DNA of 12,600 bases from Tenericutes bacterium ADurb.BinA155. GTDB lineage: Bacteria; Bacillota_I; Bacilli_A; RFN20; CAG-826. Each line of letters begins with the position of its first letter. Within the stretch, counting starts at the first letter, position 1. Of this stretch, positions 7,172 through 12,600 are shown one piece after another. Under the pieces are notes generated by a model. The model had not been told where the DNA came from. It did no database searches and saw only the letters and a program-made list of their open reading frames with translations. The stretch spans positions 1-12,600 of the forward strand of contig MVZL01000018.1 in assembly GCA_002068375.1 (NCBI GenBank). The letters are read 5' to 3'. The position numbers and the translations under genes are program-made.

Positions 7172-7228
7172 CGGGGTTATTTTAGCATTCCCGAAGGGCG
7201 ACTTGAAAAAAATGTATTGCACCCCGAT
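7170..7228. repeat. Inverted repeat bracketing the regulator promoter
   Basis: ATCGGGGT at 7170-7177 covers the start codon and discriminator. Its exact reverse complement ACCCCGAT lies at 7221-7228, upstream of the -35. The arms are 8 bp and 43 bases apart, with the whole promoter between them. Two half-sites could let a protein bridge and silence the promoter, for example for autoregulation. If transcription began further upstream, they could also pair in RNA and bury the start codon. An 8-bp match over this distance can occur by chance. Confidence 0.35.
7172..7208 (-). promoter_or_regulatory. Extended -10 promoter of the regulator gene, apparently leaderless
   Basis: On the minus strand, TGC-TAAAAT (7187-7179) matches an extended -10 element, and the seven bases AACCCCG then lead straight to the ATG at 7171. 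A normal start-site distance puts +1 on or next to the A of that ATG. No Shine-Dalgarno sequence precedes it, which fits leaderless translation. The -35 is poor (TTTCAA or TTCAAG at 18 or 17 bases), as is common with extended -10 promoters. Confidence 0.5.
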
Positions 7229-7235
7229 TTTTCGC

Positions 7236-7249
7236 TGTAACCGCTTTCC
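7236..7249. promoter_or_regulatory. Near-consensus catabolite responsive element (cre, CcpA site)
   Basis: TGTAACCGCTTTCC agrees with the Bacillota cre consensus TGWAANCGNTNWCA at every defined position except the last (C for A). It sits in the divergent control region, upstream of both the leftward regulator promoter (centre near -72) and the rightward leader promoter. Carbon catabolite control would suit a sugar-sensing operon. This is judged by eye against a degenerate consensus, and the distance from either promoter is less typical for simple repression. Confidence 0.4.
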
Positions 7250-7261
7250 TACATTTCCCCA

Positions 7262-7290
7262 TTAAAAAGTCCGGTCACCTTTTGTAAGAT
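7262..7290 (+). promoter_or_regulatory. Candidate promoter for the structured leader and downstream operon
   Basis: TTAAAA (7262-7267), a 17-base spacer and TAAGAT (7285-7290) preceded by TG form a plausible sigma-A promoter. The predicted start near 7296-7297 falls at the beginning of the first RNA stem described below, which gives independent support. Each hexamer matches consensus only partly. Confidence 0.45.
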
Positions 7291-7293
7291 GTT

Positions 7294-7426
7294 GCTGTCC
7301 CACGAAATGAAATCTTCGGATTTCTGACGAAGGGACCAGCGATGATTTCGATAGCCCCGTGCGGGCTCCCCCGAAATCATTGAAAACCGCATTGAACGTT
7401 CCCCCTAATGTCCGTGCGGCTTTTTT
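7294..7426 (+). ncRNA. Candidate structured leader RNA (riboswitch/attenuator-like or small RNA)
   Basis: About 130 bases with dense, non-coding-like pairing. Stem 1 is GCTGTCCC (7294-7301) with GGGAcCAGC (7332-7340), one C bulged. Inside it GAAATC-TTCG-GATTTC (7309-7324) makes a UUCG-capped hairpin. Stem 2 is ATGATTTCG (7342-7350) with CGAAATCAT (7372-7380), then an internal loop, then AGCCC/GGGCT (7353-7367) around loop CGTGC. A terminator hairpin and six T's follow. The terminator's 5' arm CCGCA (7387-7391) could pair instead with TGCGG at 7360-7364, an antiterminator-like alternative. I do not recognise a known riboswitch class. The specifier and T-box consensus, and the TPP, FMN, SAM, lysine and c-di-GMP cores, were looked for by eye and not found. 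It may control the downstream fusion gene or be a free small RNA. Confidence 0.5.
7387..7426 (+). terminator. Intrinsic terminator at the end of the leader
   Basis: CCGCA (7387-7391) pairs with TGCGG (7415-7419). Inside, ACGTT (7396-7400) pairs with AATGT (7407-7411) through one G-T pair, around loop CCCCCT. TTTTTT follows at 7421-7426. It lies 54 bases before the start chosen for the next gene, so it should attenuate that gene unless an alternative fold forms. It also argues against the upstream ATG at 7408, which sits inside this hairpin. Confidence 0.6.
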
Positions 7427-7479
7427 CGTCCCCAAGCAAATCGCTGGCGAATCCGGCCTATAATGATTTAATTAAAGTT

Positions 7480-8883
7480 ATGGTTCCCTTCCAAAAACTT
7501 TCGTATGAGAGTCTCACCGACATCACTCCCTTTCTTCCGGAAAAGGGTCAACGCTTCTGCGACCTCACGCCCGGCAACATCTTCATGTGGCGGAATGAGT
7601 ATCCTAGCGAATATGCGATCGTTGATAAGACTCTTCTCATTAAAAAAGACTACGCTCCCAATGAATCGGCGTTCCTTTTCCCACTAGGGGATAACATTGA
7701 GGCGGCCTTAGAAACGGCTGAAGCCTATTGCCTCGCGACACAAAAGAAATTGGCCTTCTATGCCTTAAGCAAAGAACAAGCCGAACTCCTCAGCGCCCGT
7801 TACCCTCATCATCAAGTTCTTCAGGATCCCGCTTGGTCCGACTATCTTTATAACCTCAGTGATCTAAGGGACTTCCCAGGGAAGCGTTACGAGTCAAAAC
7901 GCCATAACGCCAATCGGTTTAAACGGATGCACCCCACCGCTCTTTTCAAAATCGGGACCAAAGAGGACGAGCCGCGCTTAGAGACCTTTCTCGATACCTA
8001 TGTCGCTGAGAATAAGGATCGCGATATTTCCTTAGAAGAAATCGCTCTCACCAAAGAAATGATTCATCACTTCTGCTGCATCAAAGCCCAAATGGGTTAT
8101 TTCGAACTCAATGGCAAAATCATCGGCTTTGGCATGGGTGAACGCCAAGGCGATACGATCTATCAGCACATCGAAAAAGCCTTGCGGGAATACGACGGAA
8201 TCTACCAAGCCCTCACCAGCGAATACCTCAAAACCTTCGGGGGCGATGCCCTCTATGTGAACCGCGAAGAAGATGATGGCAATGAGGGGCTGCGTTCCGC
8301 CAAAGAACAACTCCATCCCCTCGAACTCTTGGAGAAGCGTTTCTTTGAAGTCCTAAATCCGATTGACCTTTTGAAAGCGCCATCCTTATTCTCTTCGGAG
8401 CGGTTACTTTTCGTCCCGATGGAGGAAACGGACAAAGCCCGTTATTTCGATTTGGTGTCCGATCCGGAGATCAACCGTTATTGGGGCTACGACTTCCATC
8501 AGGATCTGAAACCCGGGGAAGAAGTGAATCCCGATTTCTTCTATCGCGATATTTTAGCGGGCTATCGCGAAAAGAGCTGCTGGACCTATATGGTGAAGAG
8601 CAAAACCGACGAACGTCTTTTGGGCGCTCTCGAACTCTATGACTTCCAAAATGATGGCTCGGCTGAAATCGGCCTTCGTCTTTTTAAGGAAGCCCAGGGC
8701 CAAGGCTATGGTAAAGAATCGCTCCACGCCCTCATCGCTTATGCCTTTAATAACCTCGGCTTCCATGAACTTCGGGTCGAGTCGTTCCCTGAGAATGCCC
8801 CCTCGATTGCCATGATCGAAGCGGTCGGCTTCCAAAAAACGTCAGAGACGTCCGAACGAATTCACTTTTCGCTAAAGAAGTAG
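7480..8883 (+). CDS. DUF2156-GNAT fusion protein (putative aminoacyl/acyl- and acetyltransferase)
   Basis: A 467-residue cytoplasmic protein with two acyltransferase-fold modules. Residues 1-295 match DUF2156, related to the catalytic domain of lysyl-phosphatidylglycerol synthases: MVPFQKLSYESL, CDLTPGNIFMW (27-37), GKRYESKRHNANRFKR (134-149) and YVNREEDDGNEGLRSAK (259-275). Residues 307-467 are a RimJ/RimL-like GNAT acetyltransferase with the acetyl-CoA loop QGQGYGKE (406-413), then NLGFHELR and a closing AVGFQKT strand. The substrates are unknown. ATG 7480 is chosen because it matches the usual DUF2156 beginning. The in-frame ATG at 7408 lies in the terminator hairpin and adds 24 low-complexity residues. 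Neither start has a clear ribosome binding site. The gene follows the structured leader and precedes the DUF362 gene by 37 bases, so those two are probably one operon. Confidence 0.85.
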   Translation: MVPFQKLSYESLTDITPFLPEKGQRFCDLTPGNIFMWRNEYPSEYAIVDKTLLIKKDYAPNESAFLFPLGDNIEAALETAEAYCLATQKKLAFYALSKEQAELLSARYPHHQVLQDPAWSDYLYNLSDLRDFPGKRYESKRHNANRFKRMHPTALFKIGTKEDEPRLETFLDTYVAENKDRDISLEEIALTKEMIHHFCCIKAQMGYFELNGKIIGFGMGERQGDTIYQHIEKALREYDGIYQALTSEYLKTFGGDALYVNREEDDGNEGLRSAKEQLHPLELLEKRFFEVLNPIDLLKAPSLFSSERLLFVPMEETDKARYFDLVSDPEINRYWGYDFHQDLKPGEEVNPDFFYRDILAGYREKSCWTYMVKSKTDERLLGALELYDFQNDGSAEIGLRLFKEAQGQGYGKESLHALIAYAFNNLGFHELRVESFPENAPSIAMIEAVGFQKTSETSERIHFSLKK

Positions 8884-8902
8884 TCTCTGTTGAGTTTAAA
8901 AT

Positions 8903-8919
8903 AAGGAATGAGGTTCCTT
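8903..8919 (+). promoter_or_regulatory. Small hairpin presenting or hiding the DUF362 ribosome binding site
   Basis: AAGGAA (8903-8908) and TTCCTT (8914-8919) form a perfect 6-bp stem around loop TGAGG. The loop's GAGG (8910-8913) lies seven bases before the ATG at 8921 and is the best Shine-Dalgarno sequence. The stem is AT-rich and probably weak, so any effect on translation is uncertain. Confidence 0.4.
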
Positions 8920-8920
8920 T

Positions 8921-10042
8921 ATGAATAAAAGCAAAGTCTATTTCACTGACTTCCGCACCGTTGGTTTTGAGCCGCTCACCGGTAAGCTTCAACGCTTAAT
9001 GATCAAAGCCGGTTTCAAAACGATGGATTTGAATGGCAAATTCGTCGCGATCAAAATGCATTTTGGCGAGATGGGCAATCTCTCTTATCTCCGCCCGAAC
9101 TACGCCAAAGCCGTCGCGGATTTGGTCAAACAATGCGGGGGCAAACCCTTCTTAACCGATTGCAATACCCTCTATCCTGGTTCCCGGAAGAACGCGCTCG
9201 AACATCTCGACTGCGCGAACATCAATGGCTTTAACCCCACCACCACCGGTTGCCAAATCCTGATCGGCGATGGCTTAAAAGGAACCGATGAAGAAGATGT
9301 GCCGGTCGAAGGGGGAACTTACGTGAAGGAAGCCCATATTGGCAAGGCCATCATAGACGCGGATGTCTTTATTTCGCTCACCCACTTCAAAGGCCATGAA
9401 GAAATGGGCTTTGGCGGGGCCCTCAAGAATATTGGAATGGGCTGCGGTTCAAGAGCGGGCAAGATGGAGCAGCATTGCTCGGGGACTCCGCGGGTCGATC
9501 AAGGCAAGTGCCGGGGTTGCCGGAGCTGCAGCAAAGTCTGTGGATCCAACGCGATCACCTATCCGAATAACAAAGCCCTGATCAATGAGCAGCTCTGCAA
9601 AGGATGCGGCCGCTGCATTGGGGCCTGCAATTTCGATGCGATCGCTCCGATCAATTGGAATGCGAATGAACTTTTAGGCTATCGGATGGCGGAATACGCG
9701 AAGGCGGTTTGCCAGAATCGCCCGACCTTTCACGTCAGTCTCATCATGGACGTTTCGCCCCGCTGCGATTGCGGGCCGAATAACGACGCCCCGATCCTAC
9801 CCGACGTTGGAATGCTTTGCTCCTTCGATCCGGTCGCCCTCGACCAAGCCTGCCTTGATCTCTGCGCTAAAGAAGAAGCTTTCGCCAATTCCCAATTAGG
9901 GGAGCAGCAACGGAAACCGGGCTTTAAGAGCACCGGGGACCCCTTCAAAGACAACGACCCCGAAGTCAATGATGATTCGGCGATCAGCCACGCCGAAGAA
10001 ATCGGCTTAGGCAGTCGATCCTACGAACTCATTAAAATGTAA
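8921..10042 (+). CDS. DUF362 domain protein with two 4Fe-4S ferredoxin motifs
   Basis: A 373-residue cytoplasmic iron-sulfur protein. DUF362 signatures flank the ferredoxin insert: FVAIKMHFGE (41-50), FLTDCNTLYPGSR (77-89), LTHFKGHEEMGFGGALKNIG (153-172) and MGCGSRAGK. Two classic cluster motifs follow: CRGCRSCSKVC (Cys197, 200, 203, 207) and CKGCGRCIGAC (Cys226, 229, 232, 236), enough for two 4Fe-4S clusters. The second DUF362 part resumes at SLIMDVSPRCDCGPNND, with GMLCSFDPVALDQACLDL. Family members are widespread in anaerobes, and their reaction is mostly unassigned; electron transfer is the safest inference. The start is supported by GAGG seven bases upstream. It follows the DUF2156-GNAT gene and ends at a strong terminator. 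It is not part of the sugar operon. Confidence 0.92.
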   Translation: MNKSKVYFTDFRTVGFEPLTGKLQRLMIKAGFKTMDLNGKFVAIKMHFGEMGNLSYLRPNYAKAVADLVKQCGGKPFLTDCNTLYPGSRKNALEHLDCANINGFNPTTTGCQILIGDGLKGTDEEDVPVEGGTYVKEAHIGKAIIDADVFISLTHFKGHEEMGFGGALKNIGMGCGSRAGKMEQHCSGTPRVDQGKCRGCRSCSKVCGSNAITYPNNKALINEQLCKGCGRCIGACNFDAIAPINWNANELLGYRMAEYAKAVCQNRPTFHVSLIMDVSPRCDCGPNNDAPILPDVGMLCSFDPVALDQACLDLCAKEEAFANSQLGEQQRKPGFKSTGDPFKDNDPEVNDDSAISHAEEIGLGSRSYELIKM

Positions 10043-10046
10043 AAAG

Positions 10047-10085
10047 AAAGGAGACGTGAATGCGAATTCGCGCCTCCTTTTCTTG
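10047..10085. terminator. Bidirectional intrinsic terminator between convergent genes
   Basis: AAAGGAG (10047-10053) pairs with CTCCTTT (10074-10080). After one A-C mismatch, CG, a T-G pair and GAAT/ATTC extend the stem to loop GCGA (10062-10065). Plus-strand transcription ends in CTCCTTTTCTTGT; minus-strand transcription meets CTCCTTTCTTTTT. It starts five bases after the DUF362 stop and lies eight bases from the DegV stop, so it should end both units. Confidence 0.75.
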
Positions 10086-10093
10086 TGCCGAAG

Positions 10094-10996
10094 TTATTCG
10101 AGTGGTTCGTCCGGACGCCGAATGAAGTCGAGGCAATAGCCCGCAAGCCACGGACCATTATGGCAGCCGGAGACCGGGGACATAATCACGTCTTCGTGAT
10201 TGGTCTTGATCCCGTAACGCTGCTCAATGATCTTGAGCTTATCTAACGGCGAAGGTCCGGTATAGACGTGATAGAGGATGTAATCTTTCGGATCGCGGTT
10301 CCCAATCAGCTTTAAGAGGATCTGGCAGGTCTTCTTGAGGGCACCGGTCTGACCGATCACATTGGTGAGAGGAACCAATTCCCCATCGTGGGAGAAATGG
10401 ACGACTGGGCAAATCGACATCATCTTGCCTAAGTAGGCCTTGCCACCTTTTAAGCGGCCGTTATAAATGAGGTAATCCAGTTTCGCATCAATCCCGAGGA
10501 ATTCTTGACGAGCTTTGATCCACTCAATCTCTTTCAAGATTTGCTCGGTCGGCATTCCGGCATTGATCCATTCTTGCGCTTTGACGGCAAGATAGCCTTC
10601 GGGGAAGCAGGTGATCTTGGCATCGATCACATGGATTTTGATCTTGCTCTGGAAATCTTTGGCGACGAGACGGATAAAGTTCCAGGTCCCGCCGAGATAC
10701 GAAGAGAGGGCAATCACGATGATCTCTTGGTAGCCTTCTTCGATCGCTTGTTTGAATTGAGCCGCCACTTCGTCATAAGTCGGAATCGCGGTATGGGGCA
10801 GATTGTTCTTGGTATCTTTCACGTTCTCCATCTGCTTGTAGACGGAGACCGGATCGAGGTCGAGACCTTCGAGGTACTCTTTCCCTTTGAAGAAGAAATG
10901 AACCCGGATAATTCCAATCCCGAGCTTGCGATAACGTTCGGGGGCGTACTCAATGCATCCCGTTGAGGTGCAGATGACTTTGCGTTTGTTTTCCAT
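10094..10996 (-). CDS. DegV family protein (fatty-acid-binding, FakB-like)
   Basis: A 300-residue cytoplasmic protein of the DegV/FakB family, which binds a fatty acid and, in characterised cases, presents it to the kinase FakA. Visible features: N-terminal VICTSTGCIEY strand-loop, IIRVHFFFKGKEYLEG, the ligand-loop region HTAIPTYDE (68-76, where many relatives have TSQPS), IALSSYLGGTWNFI (95-108, the SS-LSGT motif region), YNGRLKGGKAYLGK, and the C-terminal GCHNGPWLAGY that resembles the usual H-x-G-P-G. Start ATG 10996-10994 is chosen for the conserved beginning and a GAGG about 12 bases upstream; an in-frame extension to 11122 runs back into the regulator gene. It lies 50 bases after the response regulator stop with no terminator between, so it is probably co-transcribed with that two-component system. 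No FakA gene is in the window. Confidence 0.88.
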   Translation of the reverse strand: MENKRKVICTSTGCIEYAPERYRKLGIGIIRVHFFFKGKEYLEGLDLDPVSVYKQMENVKDTKNNLPHTAIPTYDEVAAQFKQAIEEGYQEIIVIALSSYLGGTWNFIRLVAKDFQSKIKIHVIDAKITCFPEGYLAVKAQEWINAGMPTEQILKEIEWIKARQEFLGIDAKLDYLIYNGRLKGGKAYLGKMMSICPVVHFSHDGELVPLTNVIGQTGALKKTCQILLKLIGNRDPKDYILYHVYTGPSPLDKLKIIEQRYGIKTNHEDVIMSPVSGCHNGPWLAGYCLDFIRRPDEPLE

Positions 10997-11046
10997 AACT
11001 TTTATTTTCCTCTTTTTCCCTGACTTCTTCCATAGGTGAGGCTGGG

Positions 11047-11886
11047 TTAAATCTTTTTGATCGTCGATTTCAGTTTCTTCTCGAGGAGGTCCATGATCGT
11101 CGCTTCGTAATCGATGGCCCATTCATAAGTCGGGAGGTAAGAAACAATCGATGTGAGTTCGCTCGTTCCGTCATAGACCTCCCAGAGATCGCAGGTCGCG
11201 GCGTCCTTATTGATTCGGAAACGGCCCCGCTGGAATTCAATCAGATTATCGAGGCCGTTTTCATTGAGGGTCCGCTTAAGTTTCCAGACGGAATCGCGGT
11301 AGGAAATCTTGCCGATTTCGCTATCTTTATCGGGCCAAAGGGCCTCGACGGCCTCCCCCATCGTCGCATAGGCTCCATTCTTGTTGACGGCATAGGCCAA
11401 AAGCTCTTTGCTCTTCTTGCTCCGAAAGTCGATCGGCTCGCCGTCGACGAAGATGTCAAACGCATCGAAGGTCCGAATCCGAACAGTCCGAGCGGCGCTT
11501 TGCTGACGTTGCCGAATAAGGCGGTCCAACTGCTTCACGATCACGCCGGGCTCATAGGGCTTATAGCAATAACCGCCAAAGTTCCTGCCTAAAGCTTGGG
11601 CGGTCTCTTCTTCATCGAAGGTATAGGAAGTAATAAAGAAGATAACGATGCCCGGGTCTTCCTTAATTAAGGCCTTAGCGAGATCGACCCCGTTCATCTT
11701 CGGCATCGCGATATCGAGGAAGGCGGCGTCGACTTGGTTCCCTTTGGCGTAGGCAATCGCCGCTTCCGGATTTTCCCGGAACATCTGATATTGAACATCG
11801 GGACGATCCACGATATTCAGCAAGAAAGTGTTGAGCGCGGCCATCTCGTCATCGACCACAATGATTTTCAAAACCTTATTTTCCAT
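11047..11886 (-). CDS. Response regulator with SARP-like winged-helix output domain
   Basis: A 279-residue cytoplasmic regulator. The receiver (5-125) has Asp12/Asp13, phospho-acceptor Asp58 in AAFLDIAMP, Thr86 and Lys109 in YKP. The output region (about 140-240) starts FDAFDIFVDGEPIDFRSKKSKELLAYAV and continues with ALWPDKD, YRDSVWKLKRTL and GRFRINK. This is the OmpR/SARP winged-helix pattern of antibiotic-regulatory-like proteins, followed by only a short helical tail rather than a full bacterial transcriptional activation domain. LytS-type kinases usually pair with LytTR outputs, so this output is less common. The start ATG 11886-11884 overlaps the kinase's last codons by 11 bases and has only a short AGGA four bases upstream, so translation is probably coupled. 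Its targets are unknown; the adjacent DegV gene is an obvious candidate only by position. Confidence 0.88.
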   Translation of the reverse strand: MENKVLKIIVVDDEMAALNTFLLNIVDRPDVQYQMFRENPEAAIAYAKGNQVDAAFLDIAMPKMNGVDLAKALIKEDPGIVIFFITSYTFDEEETAQALGRNFGGYCYKPYEPGVIVKQLDRLIRQRQQSAARTVRIRTFDAFDIFVDGEPIDFRSKKSKELLAYAVNKNGAYATMGEAVEALWPDKDSEIGKISYRDSVWKLKRTLNENGLDNLIEFQRGRFRINKDAATCDLWEVYDGTSELTSIVSYLPTYEWAIDYEATIMDLLEKKLKSTIKKI

Positions 11887-12600
11887 ACAGTCCTAAAGGA
11901 ACACTGATAATGACGTCGGTTCCCCTATTAACCTCGCTTTCTATGTTCACCGTTGCTCCTAAAGTATAACTCAAACGGAACTTGGCGTTTTCAATACCGG
12001 TGTGAACTTTCACGTCGACCGTTTTCAAATCGAACCCCACTCCGTTATCGCTGATCTTAATGAGGACGCGGCTAAGATCGCGGTGGCAAGTTAGGGTAAT
12101 TTGTCCATTCGGAACCTCCGTCAGTTTTGCGTACTTAAAGGCATTTTCGATGAAGGTTTGCAGGGAAAGTGGAGGAACTTGGAAGCCGGAGAAAGTGGAA
12201 TCGATCACCAAGGGGATCTTGGTATCATTCCGCAAATTCATTAAGGCGGCGTAGGCCCGGAGGGTAGCTAATTCGTCCTCAAAAGGGACGAGCGGTTTTT
12301 GGCTGGCGGCGATCGAGGAAGCTAAGCTCTCCGAGACTAGGGTCAATGCCCCGTCGCCTTCTCGCATCGACTTATGGTACTGGTTTTGAAGCAAAGTTAA
12401 GGAGTTAAAGAGGAAGTGGGGTTGGACTTGGCGAACCATCGCTTCTTGCTTGGCTTCAAGATAGCGGGCTTCATCTTGTTCTGAGATGATCGCGGCGGCA
12501 TCGGTTCGTTTAAGATCGGAGAAATAGACGACATCGAGGACAATGCCGATGATGGTGAGCAAGATCGAAGGGAAATCGTAACAACCCCAGGCCACCACTC
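11876..12600 (-). CDS. LytS/YesM-type sensor histidine kinase, C-terminal part (5' end beyond window)
   Basis: About 241 codons of a gene that enters from the right edge; the GTG at 12598 is just a codon in frame, not a supported start. The visible part begins in the last membrane region (hydrophobic FPSILLTIIGIVLDVVYF), then a short linker helix, the His_kinase motif QVQPHFLFNSL with the phospho-acceptor His, the PFEDELATLRAYAALMNLR segment, N-box ENAFKYA, and G-boxes DNGVGF and GIENAKFRL. This fits the LytS/YesM group. The sensing part lies outside, so the signal cannot be guessed. Its last codons overlap the response regulator gene that follows, showing a matched pair. Confidence 0.9.
   Translation of the reverse strand, partial: VVAWGCYDFPSILLTIIGIVLDVVYFSDLKRTDAAAIISEQDEARYLEAKQEAMVRQVQPHFLFNSLTLLQNQYHKSMREGDGALTLVSESLASSIAASQKPLVPFEDELATLRAYAALMNLRNDTKIPLVIDSTFSGFQVPPLSLQTFIENAFKYAKLTEVPNGQITLTCHRDLSRVLIKISDNGVGFDLKTVDVKVHTGIENAKFRLSYTLGATVNIESEVNRGTDVIISVPLGLYGK

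Noticed and set aside
7172..7222. GTG start at 7222 for the response regulator
   Set aside because: It adds 17 residues unlike any receiver domain and covers the extended -10 promoter. ATG 7171 starts exactly at the conserved first strand.
7326..7345. GACGAAGGGACCAGCG as a T-box antiterminator sequence
   Set aside because: It only partly resembles the T-box consensus; no specifier stem or other T-box element is visible upstream, and GGGAcCAGC is used in stem 1.
7459..7464. Perfect TATAAT before the DUF2156-GNAT gene
   Set aside because: No acceptable -35 or extended -10 element accompanies it, so a promoter is not supported. It would, however, put a start site just before ATG 7480, so it should be kept in mind.
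7408..7479. Longer DUF2156-GNAT start at ATG 7408
   Set aside because: This ATG lies inside the terminator hairpin and its T tract, has no ribosome binding site, and adds 24 residues without family resemblance, whereas ATG 7480 begins at the usual domain start.
1..12600. Mobile elements, CRISPR arrays, tRNA or rRNA genes
   Set aside because: No transposase or integrase motifs, no regularly spaced repeats and no tRNA- or rRNA-like sequence were seen on reading both strands.

Overview
The window looks like chromosomal DNA from a member of the Bacillota, probably an uncultured Bacilli- or Mollicutes-related anaerobe. The evidence is strong AAGGAGG-type ribosome binding sites, type II lipoprotein signals, YesM/YesN- and LytS-type regulators, a near-consensus CcpA (cre) site, a DegV protein and a DUF362 ferredoxin. 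Base composition is near 50% GC by eye. Tryptophan is encoded by TGG, and no TGA acts as a convincing natural stop. The placement is an inference; no marker gene is present. I see no tRNA, rRNA, CRISPR array or mobile element.

Left block (1-7171, all minus strand, read right to left): an operon for sensing and importing a sugar. The order is a YesN-type response regulator, a YesM-type histidine kinase, a first galactose/glucose-binding-type lipoprotein (SBP1), a second one (SBP2, MglB-like), the MglA-type ATPase, and the first 24 codons of what should be the MglC-type permease. SBP1 follows the kinase with an 11-base overlap. SBP2 has its own strong ribosome binding site, an 18-base palindrome just upstream and a GC-rich stem-loop behind it. 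This order suggests a three-component sensor (SBP1, kinase, regulator) controlling a transporter served by SBP2, as known for XylFII-LytS-YesN. At the regulator/kinase junction, a run of six A's appears to hold one base too many: removing one gives the regulator a natural stop and the kinase an ATG in the same step.

Centre (7172-7479): a divergent control region. Leftward it holds an extended -10 promoter placed so that the regulator mRNA would be leaderless, an inverted repeat around it and a cre-like site. Rightward it holds a promoter and a candidate structured RNA of about 130 bases ending in an intrinsic terminator. The terminator's 5' arm can pair with either of two copies of TGCGG, as in a riboswitch or attenuator.

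Right of centre (7480-10042, plus strand): a two-gene unit made of a DUF2156-GNAT fusion acyltransferase and a DUF362 protein with two 4Fe-4S motifs. A bidirectional terminator follows, separating it from the convergent block.

Right block (10094-12600, minus strand): a second two-component system, made of a LytS-type histidine kinase cut by the window edge and a response regulator with a SARP-like winged-helix output. A DegV-family fatty-acid-binding protein follows, probably co-transcribed. The upstream promoter lies outside the window.
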